Assembly (NCBI GenBank): GCA_015062085.1
Contig: SUVI01000062.1
Span: forward strand, 1-20,748
DNA length: 20,748 nt
Direction: 5' to 3'
Origin: Planctomycetaceae bacterium
Lineage (GTDB): Bacteria > Planctomycetota > Planctomycetia > Pirellulales > Thermoguttaceae
The notes under the pieces are model-generated. The model was given only the letters and a program-made list of their open reading frames with translations. It had not been told where the DNA came from and searched no databases. This document shows positions 6,301 to 16,000 of this stretch, one piece after another; positions within the stretch are counted from its first letter, which is position 1; each line of letters starts with the position of its first letter. The position numbers and the translations under genes are program-made.

Positions 6301-9300
6301 CGTTCCCGTAACGAGCAGTCCGTCAGCATAGTCCATCACGCTTCCGAAATCGGTGTTTGCCGTCGGATTGAGGATCTTCATGCTCTGCGTGAACGTTCCG
6401 TTCGGCTCGATCGTGAAGAGGTAGACCGCGCCTTGGGTGCCGTTGGCGTTCTGCGTATTGACGGCAGAGACTGCGAGCGTGTTGCCGTCGAGAGCCAGCG
6501 TCGTGCCGAAAAGATCACCTTCTGCGGAATCGTTTGCTTTCAGAGTCGCGATCTCTTCCCAAATCAGCCCGTTGAATTCGTACACGATGACTTTTCCGGC
6601 AAGATCGGCGTTTTCCGAGTCGCCGGGGACCCCGACGAAGAGGAATCGGTCATTCGCGGCAATGGAGTTTCCGCTCATGGCCTGGCGGGTATCGGAGGGG
6701 ATCATCGTGATCTGCTCGCTGGAAACGTGCCCGACCGCGGACGCATTTTTGTCGAGCGAAAGCGCATTTTCCATCGTACTGTTCGTCGTTCCGTTGAAGA
6801 CCGCGTTTTCTGTGACGACCAGACGGTACTCGCCTGTGCCGGAAATGGCGTCTGCTGCGGAAGAGACCTCCAGAATGTACTCTATTGGAGCGTTTGCCGT
6901 GTTTCCAATGTTCTGAAGCCACGCGGACATCGTGTCGAAGGAAGTTCCTTCCGCGATTTTGGTCTTGATGCCGTCCTGGAGCTCGTAAAGACGCAGGACG
7001 AATTCATTTCCGGAGATCCCCATGACGGCTGCGGAGATCTGGGCAGACGCGGATGCGGTGAAGCGGTAGGAGTCGAGCTCGCCGGCGTCGGTGAGTTTTC
7101 CCGTGACGGAAGCCTGGCGGATGGGGTCCGAAGAGGAGGGCTCTGCGGTGTCTGCGGAGTGCTCCGTAATGGTGGAGAATGTCAGTTCCATGCCGGAAGA
7201 AGAAGCGGTTTCTTCTGAGACTTCATCCTGAGTATTCCGCAGGAGCGTCAGCACGAAGACCGCACCATTGGAGCCGGGATCGCCGAGCGTTCCGTTTCCG
7301 TTTGCCGAAACGGTCACGATGCCCGTGATGCCGGAAGCATCGGAGGAAATGACTTCCCAGGAAGCCGTGATCCCGGAGCCGAATTCGTTCTTCGGGTAGC
7401 GGAAATCAAGAGTTTCGCCGGGGCGGAGCGTGATCTGGAACTGGATCGGAGCTCCATTTTCCACGTAGCCGTTCAGGTAGGCCGTGAAGGCAAAGGAACC
7501 GTCCGTCACGTCACGGTTCCATGCACTTTCAGGAAGCGGAGCCGGAGTGGAAGTTACCGGTGCCGTGATACCGAAAGTACGGCTTCCTGTTTCGTCCGTG
7601 ACTTCCGTGAGATTGCCTGCCAGATCCCAGAATCGGAAGAGCCGGATCGTGTACACATCCGATGGGAGGGCGGCGGCGTCATACTGGAGCGTCAGGACGT
7701 TTCCGGAGAGTTCCGCTTTCGTGAAGGAGACGGAATCGTTAAGCATGCCGGTCAGTTCGATCTGCGCGTTGGCGATGCTTTCGGAGAACGTGATCGTGAC
7801 GGTGCCGTTGGGTTTTCCGTCGGTCTTTCCGACCACAAAATCGACGATCTCCGCCGGGGTGGAGTCGATCGAGAAGACCGTTTCTGCCAGCGTGAAAGCG
7901 GATCCGGAGATGGAGAAGAGGGCCGAGTCGTCAAGCTGGAGCGTCCAGAGTCCGTCTGAGATCGGAGTGCTGAACGTGAATTCTACTTGGTTGCCCTCAA
8001 GTATCCGGATCCCGGAAGGAGTCAGTGTGACGGACGGATCCTGCGTACTGACGACTCGCAAAGCATCCGCGCTGCAGAGACGGGAAAGGTCTGCGTTTTC
8101 GGAAAGCTGGAGCGTTACGGAGGAGAGCGGCGCGGAAAGCTGCGTCCCCGACGCGACATCAGAAACGGCTTTCGGCTGCGTATCCAGGCTGCTGACCGAG
8201 AGGACACAGCGTTCATTTTGTCCTTCCGTTTGCGGAACGAGCAGGATCGTGTATTCGGCACCGGAGGTCAGGCCTGAAAATTGCGTCTGATTTGCGTTTC
8301 CGAGCAGAGTACCGTTGGCATCCAGGAGGAAAAACTGTCCGGTGAAAGCGCTTCCGTCTGCTTTCCTGACCGAGAGCTGGACAGAATCCGAGTCGGCCGT
8401 AAATCGGAATGCGTCGGAGTCCTGCCAGTTGGTCCACTGCGCGATTTTTGGGGACGTCTGTTCGTTCGAAACGATCCCCATGGCGGCTAGCGAGACTTCG
8501 GCTCCCAGCGCGATGGAGGTCACTGGGGTTGAAAGAGTGTTGGTGTGCATCATGGTCCATCCTTCTCCAGTGTAGGCGTATTCCTGGATGAAGGAGGTGT
8601 TCGTGTCGACCGCAATGGCTGCCGCCAGACGAAGACCGCTGGTTTCCGAGATGGAAAGGTCCGTGATCTGCAGCAGATTGCCCGGCGTTATGGTTTGAGC
8701 GAGTTTCCATGCTCCACCCAGCTGTGTGTAATTGAAGATCTGGCTGTCCAGGCTTGAGATGAAAATGTGCCCCTGTGAAAGCTGAAGGTTGGGATCTGTG
8801 AAGTAACTGGAGTGCTTCGGTGCTTCCAGCACTGCCGTTTCAAGCCAGACGGCCCCCGATTTCTGCCAGATGGAAAGGATGCTGTTCTGGTCCAGCGTGT
8901 TTGAGAGAGAGAAGATCGCCATCGTGTCGGAGTCCATGGCGACATCGTATCCGAAACCGGAAAGTACAGAAGCAGATGCAGAGCGGATCTGCTGCGTAAA
9001 TTCCCATGAACCGGTTTCCTGATCCTTGGTAAAGAGGAACGCGGAACCGCATTGCGGGAGTTTGCCGTCCGCGTCACTGGCGAATGGGGCAGAGACGAGG
9101 AGGGTATCGCCGCAAAGAGCCATGGAGTAGCCCAACGACTTTGATTCCCGAGCGGAGAACGATTCGGGGAGAGTGAGGGTCTCGCGGAAATTCCAGCGGC
9201 CGGAGGCTGCGTCGAGAGCGTAGACCTGAACGCTTTCGGAGGTCCCCAAAATGAGCGTTTCACCGTCTAGTGCGATGCTTTGAATGGAGGCGTTTCCGGT

Positions 9301-12300
9301 GAGAGAGATGACTTGGAGCGGGATCCAGCTTCCAGCTTTCAGCTGGTAAACTGCGGCATAGTCTGCCCCGGAGATGACTGCATGATCGCCGGAAATGACG
9401 GTCTGGACGCCAAAGGAAGTGAGTTGTTCCGTCGTCAGGGAAGGAAGCGGGATTTCTGTTGGGAGGACCGTTTCTTTCTGCGAAATATTGCTGACGACCG
9501 TGGTATCGCGGAGTTCCATTCCGGCGTGATCGTTGACTTCCGATTCGTAAACGGCATTTCGGAGTGCCGAAAGTTCAAAATCAACGGCAGGTGTGCCGGA
9601 AGTCGCGGAATTCGTGAGGATGAGCGTGTACGTAACGGTTTCCCCTGACGTATTTTTCAGTCCGGTGATGCGTGTGCCGTTGAGTTTGGACCCCTGGACC
9701 GTTCCTTGCGCGATGACGGTCCGGCCGGGATCCGTTTCCGTGCAGAGTTCCAATTTCAGCTGATTGCCCGCACTGTCTGCGAGCAGGAAGTTCACCTCTT
9801 CACCGGATGAAAGCGTTATGGTGACCTCTTTCGTCTGGCCAGCCGCCAGCGAACCGACCAGAGCCGTTTCCAGAAAGGCGGCACTTCCCTGCGATGGGAA
9901 AGTCAGCGAATCGCCGGTCCCGTCTGCGGAACTCAAAGAAGCGTGAAGCGCGGCGCGGATGGAAACGTTTCCGGCCGTCTGACTCGTGATCGTCAGGACG
10001 CAGGCATTCAGCTGCGCATCATAGACCGGCTCGGAAATTTCCAGCTGCATGGCATCCGAGGAGGCTTTCACCTGGAAATCGAGGTCTTCAAGTTCCGCGG
10101 CACTGCTGCACGGGATCGCGATACGCAGAGGTTCGGAGGTGTCTGTGATGGAAAAAACGGCATTTCCCTGCTGAACGGAAGAGCCGGGGACCGTTGAAGG
10201 GGACATTGGGACGAAAAGGATCCCTTCGTAAGTGCACGAGACCGTTAGAGGTGCGATCTCCGTTCCGCGGACCGATTCCAGACCGCTGACAGTCAGGTCC
10301 CACGTGCCGTTTGGGACGTTAGCCGGGACGGTCCAGACGATCCGATTCCCATCCAGGATGGTCTTGAATTCCAAATCGTAAGCTCCCAGTTTTGCGGCGG
10401 CGTCTTCCACTCCGGAAACGAGGATCTGCTGAGCGTATTCGACGATGAGCTCGTTTGCCTGCACGGAAACGAAGGCGGTAGAGTCTGGATCCGGCACATA
10501 GTCGCCGCTGAGGACGTTCAGTGTGTAGGGCGTACTGGTAGAGTTCGCAGAGCAGAGGGAAATTTCGTATTTGCCGACCGTTGACGGCGTGAATCGGTAC
10601 TGCGCAAGTGCGTAATTGCCGCCAACGGAAGAGGTCGTTGGGATTACGGAGACTGCCGTACCGTCCGGCGCGGTGATCTCCAGTACGGGGAGCGTTGAAT
10701 TCGGGGTCTGAGCCATGAGCTCCAGGGTGACTTCATTTGTTGAAGTCAGATTCAGCTGCCAGCGGTCGATGTCTGCGAAATTGGTGAGCGTGCGGATCTG
10801 CTGGTTGATGGAATCCCAGACGTCCAGCCGATTCTGCGAGAGGACCGCCGATCTTCCGAAAGCTCCGTTTTCATCGTACTGGAGCGTCTGGAGAAGACTC
10901 CAGTCGGTCCCTTCTTCGCTAGAGGTCCGGCGGTAAAGGTAAACGATCCCGGTATTTTCCAGCGATCCATTCAGTGCCGTTGGCGAGGAGACGGCGAGCT
11001 GGTTTCCTTGCAGAGAAACGGACGCGCCGAAGTCGTGGACCATTGCGTCGGAAACGAGTTCCGCCGCAGGGTTCCATGAGCTTCCGCTTTCGCTTTGCAT
11101 CCACTGGTAAACGCGTACGCAGTTGGTTCCGTTGACCTTGCACGCGACGGCGAGCGACGCGTCGTCAAATGCGAGCGAACGGGCAAGATCCGAGATCGTT
11201 CCTGCGGAGAAAACGCTGCCGAGGTCGGAGGCTTTGATCTGGCTGCTCAGAGTCCAGCTGGAGCCGGAGTATTCGTAGATCCCGAGTTTCTGCGTACTGC
11301 CTGCACTCGCGGCGCAAAAACGTTTTCCCACGGTATCCCAAGCCAGTTTGGAACCGAATTCTGCTCCCGTCGTTCCGGAGATCGTTTGCGAATGCGCCCA
11401 GCCGGAGGCCGTTTTTTTGAAGACGAAGACGGAACCGGAATCGACGCCGTTCGTACTGTTTTTCGACGCAGAGATGAAAGCCCACTCTTCCGTCAGGAGC
11501 ATGTCGGTCCCCAGAGCGGAGTTGGCCGTTAGACCGGGCGCAGTGATGGAAACACTTTCCAGAACGTCACCGTTTTGGGTGAAGCAGAGGACGGAACTGT
11601 TTTCAGGATCTCCCGCCAGGACTTGGTCACCGCACACTGCCAGCACGGTGCCGAACGTTTCCAGATCGACGTCGGAAGAGGACGCGTTGAACTGTTTGCT
11701 TGCGATTTCGGACCATTGGGAATTTTGGTACTCCAAGAGACGCAGAACGGCGGATGTGTATACTCCGTCGGTCCGAGTGAACGTCACGACTGCCATTCGG
11801 TTGCCATTGACCGCGAAGGCACGGATAGATTCGCCAGCGAATTGGGTGAGTACGGATTCCGCAGTGTTTTCCGTTCCCTCCGTTTTTCCGATCCCTACCC
11901 CCACGGCTCCAAGGTCATTCACGATCGGCGAGGGGGTGAGTCCGTCATTTCCTGCGGTGCAGTTTTCTGTGACGGTCAGCGCGTAAGGAGAGACTTTTTC
12001 GGATGCAGAGTCCAGCAGTTTGACCTGGATGAAATACTCGGTCTGCGCGGTGAGTGCGACGGAACTCAGGACGGTCGTGAAGTCATCGGCATTGGTGCCG
12101 ACCGCAAGAAGTTTACGGCTGGAATCGTAAAGCTCCACCGTCATGTCTGTTCCGGAAATGGAGTGCAGCTGGATGTCGGCAGTTCCTCCAGAGGCGGTGA
12201 AAGAGTAGGAGTCGATCCGGTCCGCCGCTGAGTCCACGTTTTCGCCTAATTGTCCGAACGTTACGGAGCGCTGGAGCTTTCCGGATGAGGAAGTGGTTCC

Positions 12301-12777
12301 TTGTGCCGTGATGCGGGTAAATTGAAGAGCTTGGACGGAATCCGTGTCCATGAGTGAATCGTTTTTCCGGCCGTTCACCATTTCGTTTTCCATTTCGCAG
12401 AAACTGCCGACAAAAAGCGTGAAAGTGTCAGCCTGCGCCGAGTAGTTTTTCAGCGTGAATGTGATGGAGTCGAGATATTCTACATTCAGTGAAACGGCAT
12501 TCTTCCCGCTGATCTGCAGAGTGTTTCCGCCTGCACGCAGCTCAGCATTTGCGGCGTTTTCGGAAGTAAGAAAAATGGAAAGAGTGGAAAGTCCTTGGGT
12601 GTCGATCCGGATCTCATCCGAAGTTTGTCCGCCTTCCAGTTCGAGTGTCTGCGTTCCAAAAACCGCCTGCGTGCCGCTCGGAGAGACGGATTGGAGCGCG
12701 AGGACCGGGTTGACGCTGAGCATGACGCGGTTTTCGAGCGATTCAAGATGAAGTTTTCGATTCTTGTTTGATTTCAT
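3331..12777 (-). CDS. Giant LEPR-XLL surface protein: propeller, PPC, Ig-like, cohesin-like and dockerin domains (3148 aa)
   Basis: This is a probable exported envelope or extracellular protein. I place the start at ATG 12777, so that the planctomycete LEPR-XLL motif (LESLENRVMLS) falls at residues 11-21. An earlier in-frame start 25 codons upstream lacks support, and no strong Shine-Dalgarno is visible at either. Approximate layout: PPC-like domains (DRIDSYSF-type openings) near 180-270, 668-765, 1448-1525, 1900-1995 and 2393-2480. FG-GAP-like propeller blocks, with recurring FG...L.G..L.V.(S/A)P...G.VY.F, near 285-655, 1103-1433 and 2026-2390. Ig-like domains near 770-860 and 1543-1740. A cohesin-like domain (WVELW...YDPALF) near 2735-2907. 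A dockerin near 2913-2980 with two complete calcium loops (DLNDDGQITITD, DFDQNGKIDITD). An acidic tail ends in KLLDSIFAEED. No catalytic motif was seen. Adhesion or assembly of an extracellular structure is inferred. Confidence 0.92.
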   Translation of the reverse strand: MKSNKNRKLHLESLENRVMLSVNPVLALQSVSPSGTQAVFGTQTLELEGGQTSDEIRIDTQGLSTLSIFLTSENAANAELRAGGNTLQISGKNAVSLNVEYLDSITFTLKNYSAQADTFTLFVGSFCEMENEMVNGRKNDSLMDTDSVQALQFTRITAQGTTSSSGKLQRSVTFGQLGENVDSAADRIDSYSFTASGGTADIQLHSISGTDMTVELYDSSRKLLAVGTNADDFTTVLSSVALTAQTEYFIQVKLLDSASEKVSPYALTVTENCTAGNDGLTPSPIVNDLGAVGVGIGKTEGTENTAESVLTQFAGESIRAFAVNGNRMAVVTFTRTDGVYTSAVLRLLEYQNSQWSEIASKQFNASSSDVDLETFGTVLAVCGDQVLAGDPENSSVLCFTQNGDVLESVSITAPGLTANSALGTDMLLTEEWAFISASKNSTNGVDSGSVFVFKKTASGWAHSQTISGTTGAEFGSKLAWDTVGKRFCAASAGSTQKLGIYEYSGSSWTLSSQIKASDLGSVFSAGTISDLARSLAFDDASLAVACKVNGTNCVRVYQWMQSESGSSWNPAAELVSDAMVHDFGASVSLQGNQLAVSSPTALNGSLENTGIVYLYRRTSSEEGTDWSLLQTLQYDENGAFGRSAVLSQNRLDVWDSINQQIRTLTNFADIDRWQLNLTSTNEVTLELMAQTPNSTLPVLEITAPDGTAVSVIPTTSSVGGNYALAQYRFTPSTVGKYEISLCSANSTSTPYTLNVLSGDYVPDPDSTAFVSVQANELIVEYAQQILVSGVEDAAAKLGAYDLEFKTILDGNRIVWTVPANVPNGTWDLTVSGLESVRGTEIAPLTVSCTYEGILFVPMSPSTVPGSSVQQGNAVFSITDTSEPLRIAIPCSSAAELEDLDFQVKASSDAMQLEISEPVYDAQLNACVLTITSQTAGNVSIRAALHASLSSADGTGDSLTFPSQGSAAFLETALVGSLAAGQTKEVTITLSSGEEVNFLLADSAGNQLKLELCTETDPGRTVIAQGTVQGSKLNGTRITGLKNTSGETVTYTLILTNSATSGTPAVDFELSALRNAVYESEVNDHAGMELRDTTVVSNISQKETVLPTEIPLPSLTTEQLTSFGVQTVISGDHAVISGADYAAVYQLKAGSWIPLQVISLTGNASIQSIALDGETLILGTSESVQVYALDAASGRWNFRETLTLPESFSARESKSLGYSMALCGDTLLVSAPFASDADGKLPQCGSAFLFTKDQETGSWEFTQQIRSASASVLSGFGYDVAMDSDTMAIFSLSNTLDQNSILSIWQKSGAVWLETAVLEAPKHSSYFTDPNLQLSQGHIFISSLDSQIFNYTQLGGAWKLAQTITPGNLLQITDLSISETSGLRLAAAIAVDTNTSFIQEYAYTGEGWTMMHTNTLSTPVTSIALGAEVSLAAMGIVSNEQTSPKIAQWTNWQDSDAFRFTADSDSVQLSVRKADGSAFTGQFFLLDANGTLLGNANQTQFSGLTSGAEYTILLVPQTEGQNERCVLSVSSLDTQPKAVSDVASGTQLSAPLSSVTLQLSENADLSRLCSADALRVVSTQDPSVTLTPSGIRILEGNQVEFTFSTPISDGLWTLQLDDSALFSISGSAFTLAETVFSIDSTPAEIVDFVVGKTDGKPNGTVTITFSESIANAQIELTGMLNDSVSFTKAELSGNVLTLQYDAAALPSDVYTIRLFRFWDLAGNLTEVTDETGSRTFGITAPVTSTPAPLPESAWNRDVTDGSFAFTAYLNGYVENGAPIQFQITLRPGETLDFRYPKNEFGSGITASWEVISSDASGITGIVTVSANGNGTLGDPGSNGAVFVLTLLRNTQDEVSEETASSSGMELTFSTITEHSADTAEPSSSDPIRQASVTGKLTDAGELDSYRFTASASAQISAAVMGISGNEFVLRLYELQDGIKTKIAEGTSFDTMSAWLQNIGNTANAPIEYILEVSSAADAISGTGEYRLVVTENAVFNGTTNSTMENALSLDKNASAVGHVSSEQITMIPSDTRQAMSGNSIAANDRFLFVGVPGDSENADLAGKVIVYEFNGLIWEEIATLKANDSAEGDLFGTTLALDGNTLAVSAVNTQNANGTQGAVYLFTIEPNGTFTQSMKILNPTANTDFGSVMDYADGLLVTGTQNIGSIAYVFKITGNSYQTYPLDQFLDVLNLDTQNTGTRNWPALGYSAAVNGDLIVLGAPGTENFQLNETLYESSGAAFIFRMTENGLSLVQVIQTSDPSDTLLGFSVAADGGIVTALASSSSGNVLYTTDLNELNTRTILPEQTETSYFYEKTLTFENGILSVAGQSKENLAFTMKLQEDGSWMRLNTSQLEVLENSSLTNISFGFDSAWTNGTHFVSDPNAFLYTMTAGMIHSFDHQSDFYRFTTEGTSISVRLTPSKKAASDSEPSITAQVLDKAGKSFTGTYADGVWQFSGLDSGTEYFLKLTAAENSAVDYAMTVEGIVQAENTLSAETFEIFTASGAADISQTLDGRITKVTLTFGNEALRADRLSAASVSLFNGKEWVNADACQLSSDLHSVTFTFGSGLTLFTAEPKLQIAALDFCTLEGAVLKLADLAAGETAEFQLNVSETSVTQKMKASTGSVQMTWNFGQEVSAGQNSWADAVSIRFTSAEGGPQEDVTNSGRFTYADGILTWTWNETPATGDQFSVFLDASLLRTVSGSPFAGLEELEDGAWGLKKEFTVNLDASMQTQLIVRKTSSIAEADGIPKTAPESEGWAHEWNTVWVELWGSVQSVSEYGIVRYEAQITYDPALFSPFDAQGNAVFQFDSALFSSVSVTKVEGRNVLQIQATAHANIENAGAADLEGNGSQALIASIRFAPAGKSGVANIYANGDYVPTPMGTAFVENSISVEASNGALLTENAQETPDIMPNVYPVIYDLNDDGQITITDLVRFAKNYGRSSQSTAPDLWNSAALCDFDQNGKIDITDLVQFAKNYGRNINSTQEISFKSQLTQDWGPVSLTDAALNVSEVLAVTENAGLMQTSGISEYGTATISTADPLPALTPEPVESTAVSEARPVKFNSFDTNVARTDWTALLPYLQEETNTHVSANTAEVLNAPQLLDKIFAEKEEETDGFQFVFDSPEKIQVLSMTDAKTDSKLLDSIFAEED

Positions 12778-12879
12778 TTTTTTGTACTTTCTGGCCGTTT
12801 GAAACCATGGGAAGCGCGTTTTCGGACTGGAGGCAAAATGTGCCGAAAACACACGGATCTGGACTCTGTATTTTTTAAG

Positions 12880-12908
12880 ATTTTACCAAAAATGCCGGGA
12901 AAACGCAA
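12880..12908 (-). promoter_or_regulatory. Candidate promoter of the propeller/dockerin giant gene
   Basis: The minus strand has TTGCGT (12908-12903), 17 nt, then TAAAAT (12885-12880). This would give a 5' leader of roughly 95 nt before ATG 12777. The gap 12778-13010 otherwise shows only A- and T-rich runs. Independent transcription of this gene fits the terminator at 13011-13054. Confidence 0.45.
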
Positions 12909-13010
12909 TCTTTGTCTCGGCTTTTTTTCTAGTTTTTTTCGACTTTTTCATACTTTCCCGTTTTCGCGGTCAGAAATGAAAAAGAAATTGGGGATTTGTG
13001 CGGGATGCAC

Positions 13011-13054
13011 AAAAAAGGACGGACCGTGAAAAGAAATCTCTCGGCAGTCCGCCC
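13011..13054 (-). terminator. Intrinsic terminator of the metalloprotease-like giant gene
   Basis: An 8-bp stem (13054-13047 with 13024-13017, one G-U on the minus strand), extended by two more pairs past a bulge, is followed by six T (13016-13011). It lies 27 nt beyond the stop codon at 13081. Confidence 0.82.
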
Positions 13055-13080
13055 TTTTCTGTCTGGATCTGTAAGGAAAC

Positions 13081-16000
13081 TTACAGTCTCTTCGGCGCTG
13101 AAACGTTCAGCGAAACTTCCAGCGGATCTTGGAGGTCAGCAGCAAGCTGTGCGGTAAAGTCTTCCTCTTCAAAGAGGCAGTCGAGTACGCCGGTGCCTGA
13201 TGCCGCGTTTTCCGAAACGGCGTTTTCTGCGGCGGACAGGGATCCGAAGAGACGGTTTTCGCTCTCCGTTTCCAAAACGCTTTCGGGGGAACTTTCGGAG
13301 GACCAATTATTGGAGGTCCAATTTTCAGAGGTCCAACTTTCGGCGGACCACTTGCTCCAGACTTCGTCATTGATCTGCGAGTGGAGCAGTTCCTGCTTCC
13401 GGATGCTGTTTTCGACCGTCTGAACGGCTGCGTTTACCAGCGTGCGGTTCCACGTTTCCTCTGCCACGATGGACGAGACGGTGACGGTCTGGATCTCTGT
13501 GCTGGGGGCAGCGCATTGGGTTGGAGCGTCTAGAACGGCAAGACTGGCGAGTCCCGCGATGCTCACCGAACCGCAGGCCGCGTCGATGAAGCCGTTCTGG
13601 ATCGAAGTTCCATTTTTCCGTGCTTCGGTGAGGATCTCGACGTCGACGTCGGAGATCTCCAGGCGTTTTCCCGGATCGATCGTGTCGTTCATCAGGTCGC
13701 CGTCTGCGTAGACGTGCCCGTTGAAGACGAGGTAGGAATTTCCATCTTTCGAGTTGAAATTCAGGCTGGTGCTGATCGTTTCGCGGTATCCGTCGTAGGA
13801 ATTGCTCATTCCCAGCGCGTGTCCGAGTTCGTGCAGGAGGACCGTGTAGAGATCGTACTGATCTGCTGCGACGTTCGCACTTTCACCGACGTACCAGCCA
13901 AGACCGAGCGCGTCGGAATCGAGGTAAACGACTGCCGTGTTTGGTTTCCCGCTGGCATCGCAGTCCAGGATGACGGTCTCACCGAGGATCCCGCCGTCGA
14001 TGTTCTCATAGTCTTTTACGATGATCTGCACGTCAAGGTTCAAAGATTCTCCCAAAGAATCGCTCCACGCCCCGATCGCGTCGTTCAGCGTATCCGTGAC
14101 GTTGGCCGTGCCGTCGGTTTTCAGGTTCGTGCCGATCCAGGTCTGGAAGAAATTCTTCGGGTAAACGACTGCGTGGGTACCGCCTGCCTGCTTGCCGTAG
14201 TTTTTCGCGAAGGACGTGAGGTCGCGGATGTCGATCGTCCCGCTGTTGTCGAAGTCCATCGCCCAGGCGCGTGCGTCGGTCGCCAATGTCGTGTTTGTGC
14301 CGTACATTTGGGCGAATTTCACGAGGTCCTGAATGTTGATCTGCCCGTCATCGTTGGCGTCGTAGACGACTGCGAAGACTTCCGTATTTACGAAGACTTT
14401 CGTATTGACGGCCAAGCGAGTCTGTTCGCAGTCGCGCAGGGTGACGTCCTGGAGAACGAGTCCCATGGAGACCGAGCTGATCGCGTCTGCCGCGACTCCG
14501 CCGTTTTCGTTTGCCGCAAGCTGGACTCGGCCGAGGAGCACGAATCCGTCTTCCCGCGTGACGGCCTGGGTCAGGTCGCCGCCAAGGTTGGAGATGACTC
14601 CGGTCTCCGCGTCGATGGTGAATTCCAAACCGTTTTTGATGAAGGAACTGTACTCAACGCCGACGGCCTTGAAGAGGTCGGGCTCGTATCCGAGATCGAC
14701 TTTCACGTTCGCGATGTCTGTTCCGGCTTCCTGCGTGTTGACCCAAAGCTCGACCCACGAGGAATCCCACTCGGTCAGGTACGTTTCGCTCTCGCGCAGC
14801 ATCTCGGAGGTCTCGCGGTCCGACTTCTCTTTCACGACGGAAAGGTACACGCCGTTCCCTTCCACGACCGTTTCTTTCGCCGACTGTGAACCGCGCATCG
14901 AATCCGCGTCGTAGGTCGTGACTTTGAACTGGGAGTCGTGAATGGCTCCAGCTTCCGTACCGATCCCGGACATGAGTGTACCGTCGATGGCGATGCTGAA
15001 GGTGGATTCGTTTTGGGACTCGCTGGTGTATTCCAGAGGAGCCGTTGCTCGGAAAGTCAGGAAGGAAACGAGGTGATCCTGGCTGCTGAGCCCGCCGCCG
15101 ATGGCCATGGGGGCACGCTGGAAAATGATGGAGGTCGTTCCGTCTTTTTTCTGTTCAGCAGACGTGAAGTGGAACTCTCCTTCATTTGCCGTTGAAAGGA
15201 TCTCACCGATACCGCTGACATTTACGGTATATTTTGAGAGTATCGAGGCGGCGAAATAAAATGCTTCCAGTTCCGGATCCAAAAGCGGCAGATTGCACCG
15301 CATCCAGACCTGCATGGTGTAGGTCTTGCCCGCTTCCACGTTGGAGAAGGAAACGAATTTTCCGGAATCCAGCGTTTTGGCACTCGTCGTAGAGTCCACA
15401 CCTTCCACGACGCCGACGACCAGTTCAAACGGCTGGACCCAGTTCGTGGAGAGCGTGACGGTCAGTTCGCTGCCGTCGGTCAGGGAAAGCGTCACGTCTT
15501 TTGCCGTTCGGTCCTGAACGACGTCGTACGGACGGTAGTAGACGTAGAATTTTCCCGACGCGGCATCGTAGGCGAGATACTTGAACGGACTGTTCTGCGA
15601 ATCGTCCACGGAACCCAGGACCGCGATCTCGATCTCTTCCCGATGATCGGCTGCGGTATCGCTGAAAACGAGGACCTTCTGCGTCGTCGAAATGAGCTTC
15701 CCGATGCTTTCCTGCGCGATCGGCAGGTCGATCTCTTCGCGAAGGAGAACGTCATGCTGGATGACGGTGTCTTCGTCCAGCTGTTCGCGCATCGAATTGT
15801 AGATCTCCACGATCCGGTCCGTGGAAAGGATCGTTCCCTGCTGCGTCACGTCCGCGCCCGGCGTACTTCCCGCGGCTAATGTGGAATCAGTCTTCAAAAC
15901 GGAACCGTTCAAAAGCGTGAAGGTCCCGCTGTTGATCGTGATGTCCTGATCGAGGATGATGTCATTCTGAAGGACGTAAGCCGCAGGCAGTCCGGCATTG

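Noticed and set aside
3331..12852. Upstream start for the propeller/dockerin giant
   Set aside because: It would put 25 extra residues before the LEPR-XLL motif, which normally sits very close to the N-terminus. The ATG at 12777 places the motif at residue 11.
13714..14889. 391-codon plus-strand frame antisense to the giant gene
   Set aside because: It is one of many long antisense frames created by the codon bias of the giant genes. It lies opposite clear cohesin-like, dockerin and protease motifs and has no domain sense of its own.
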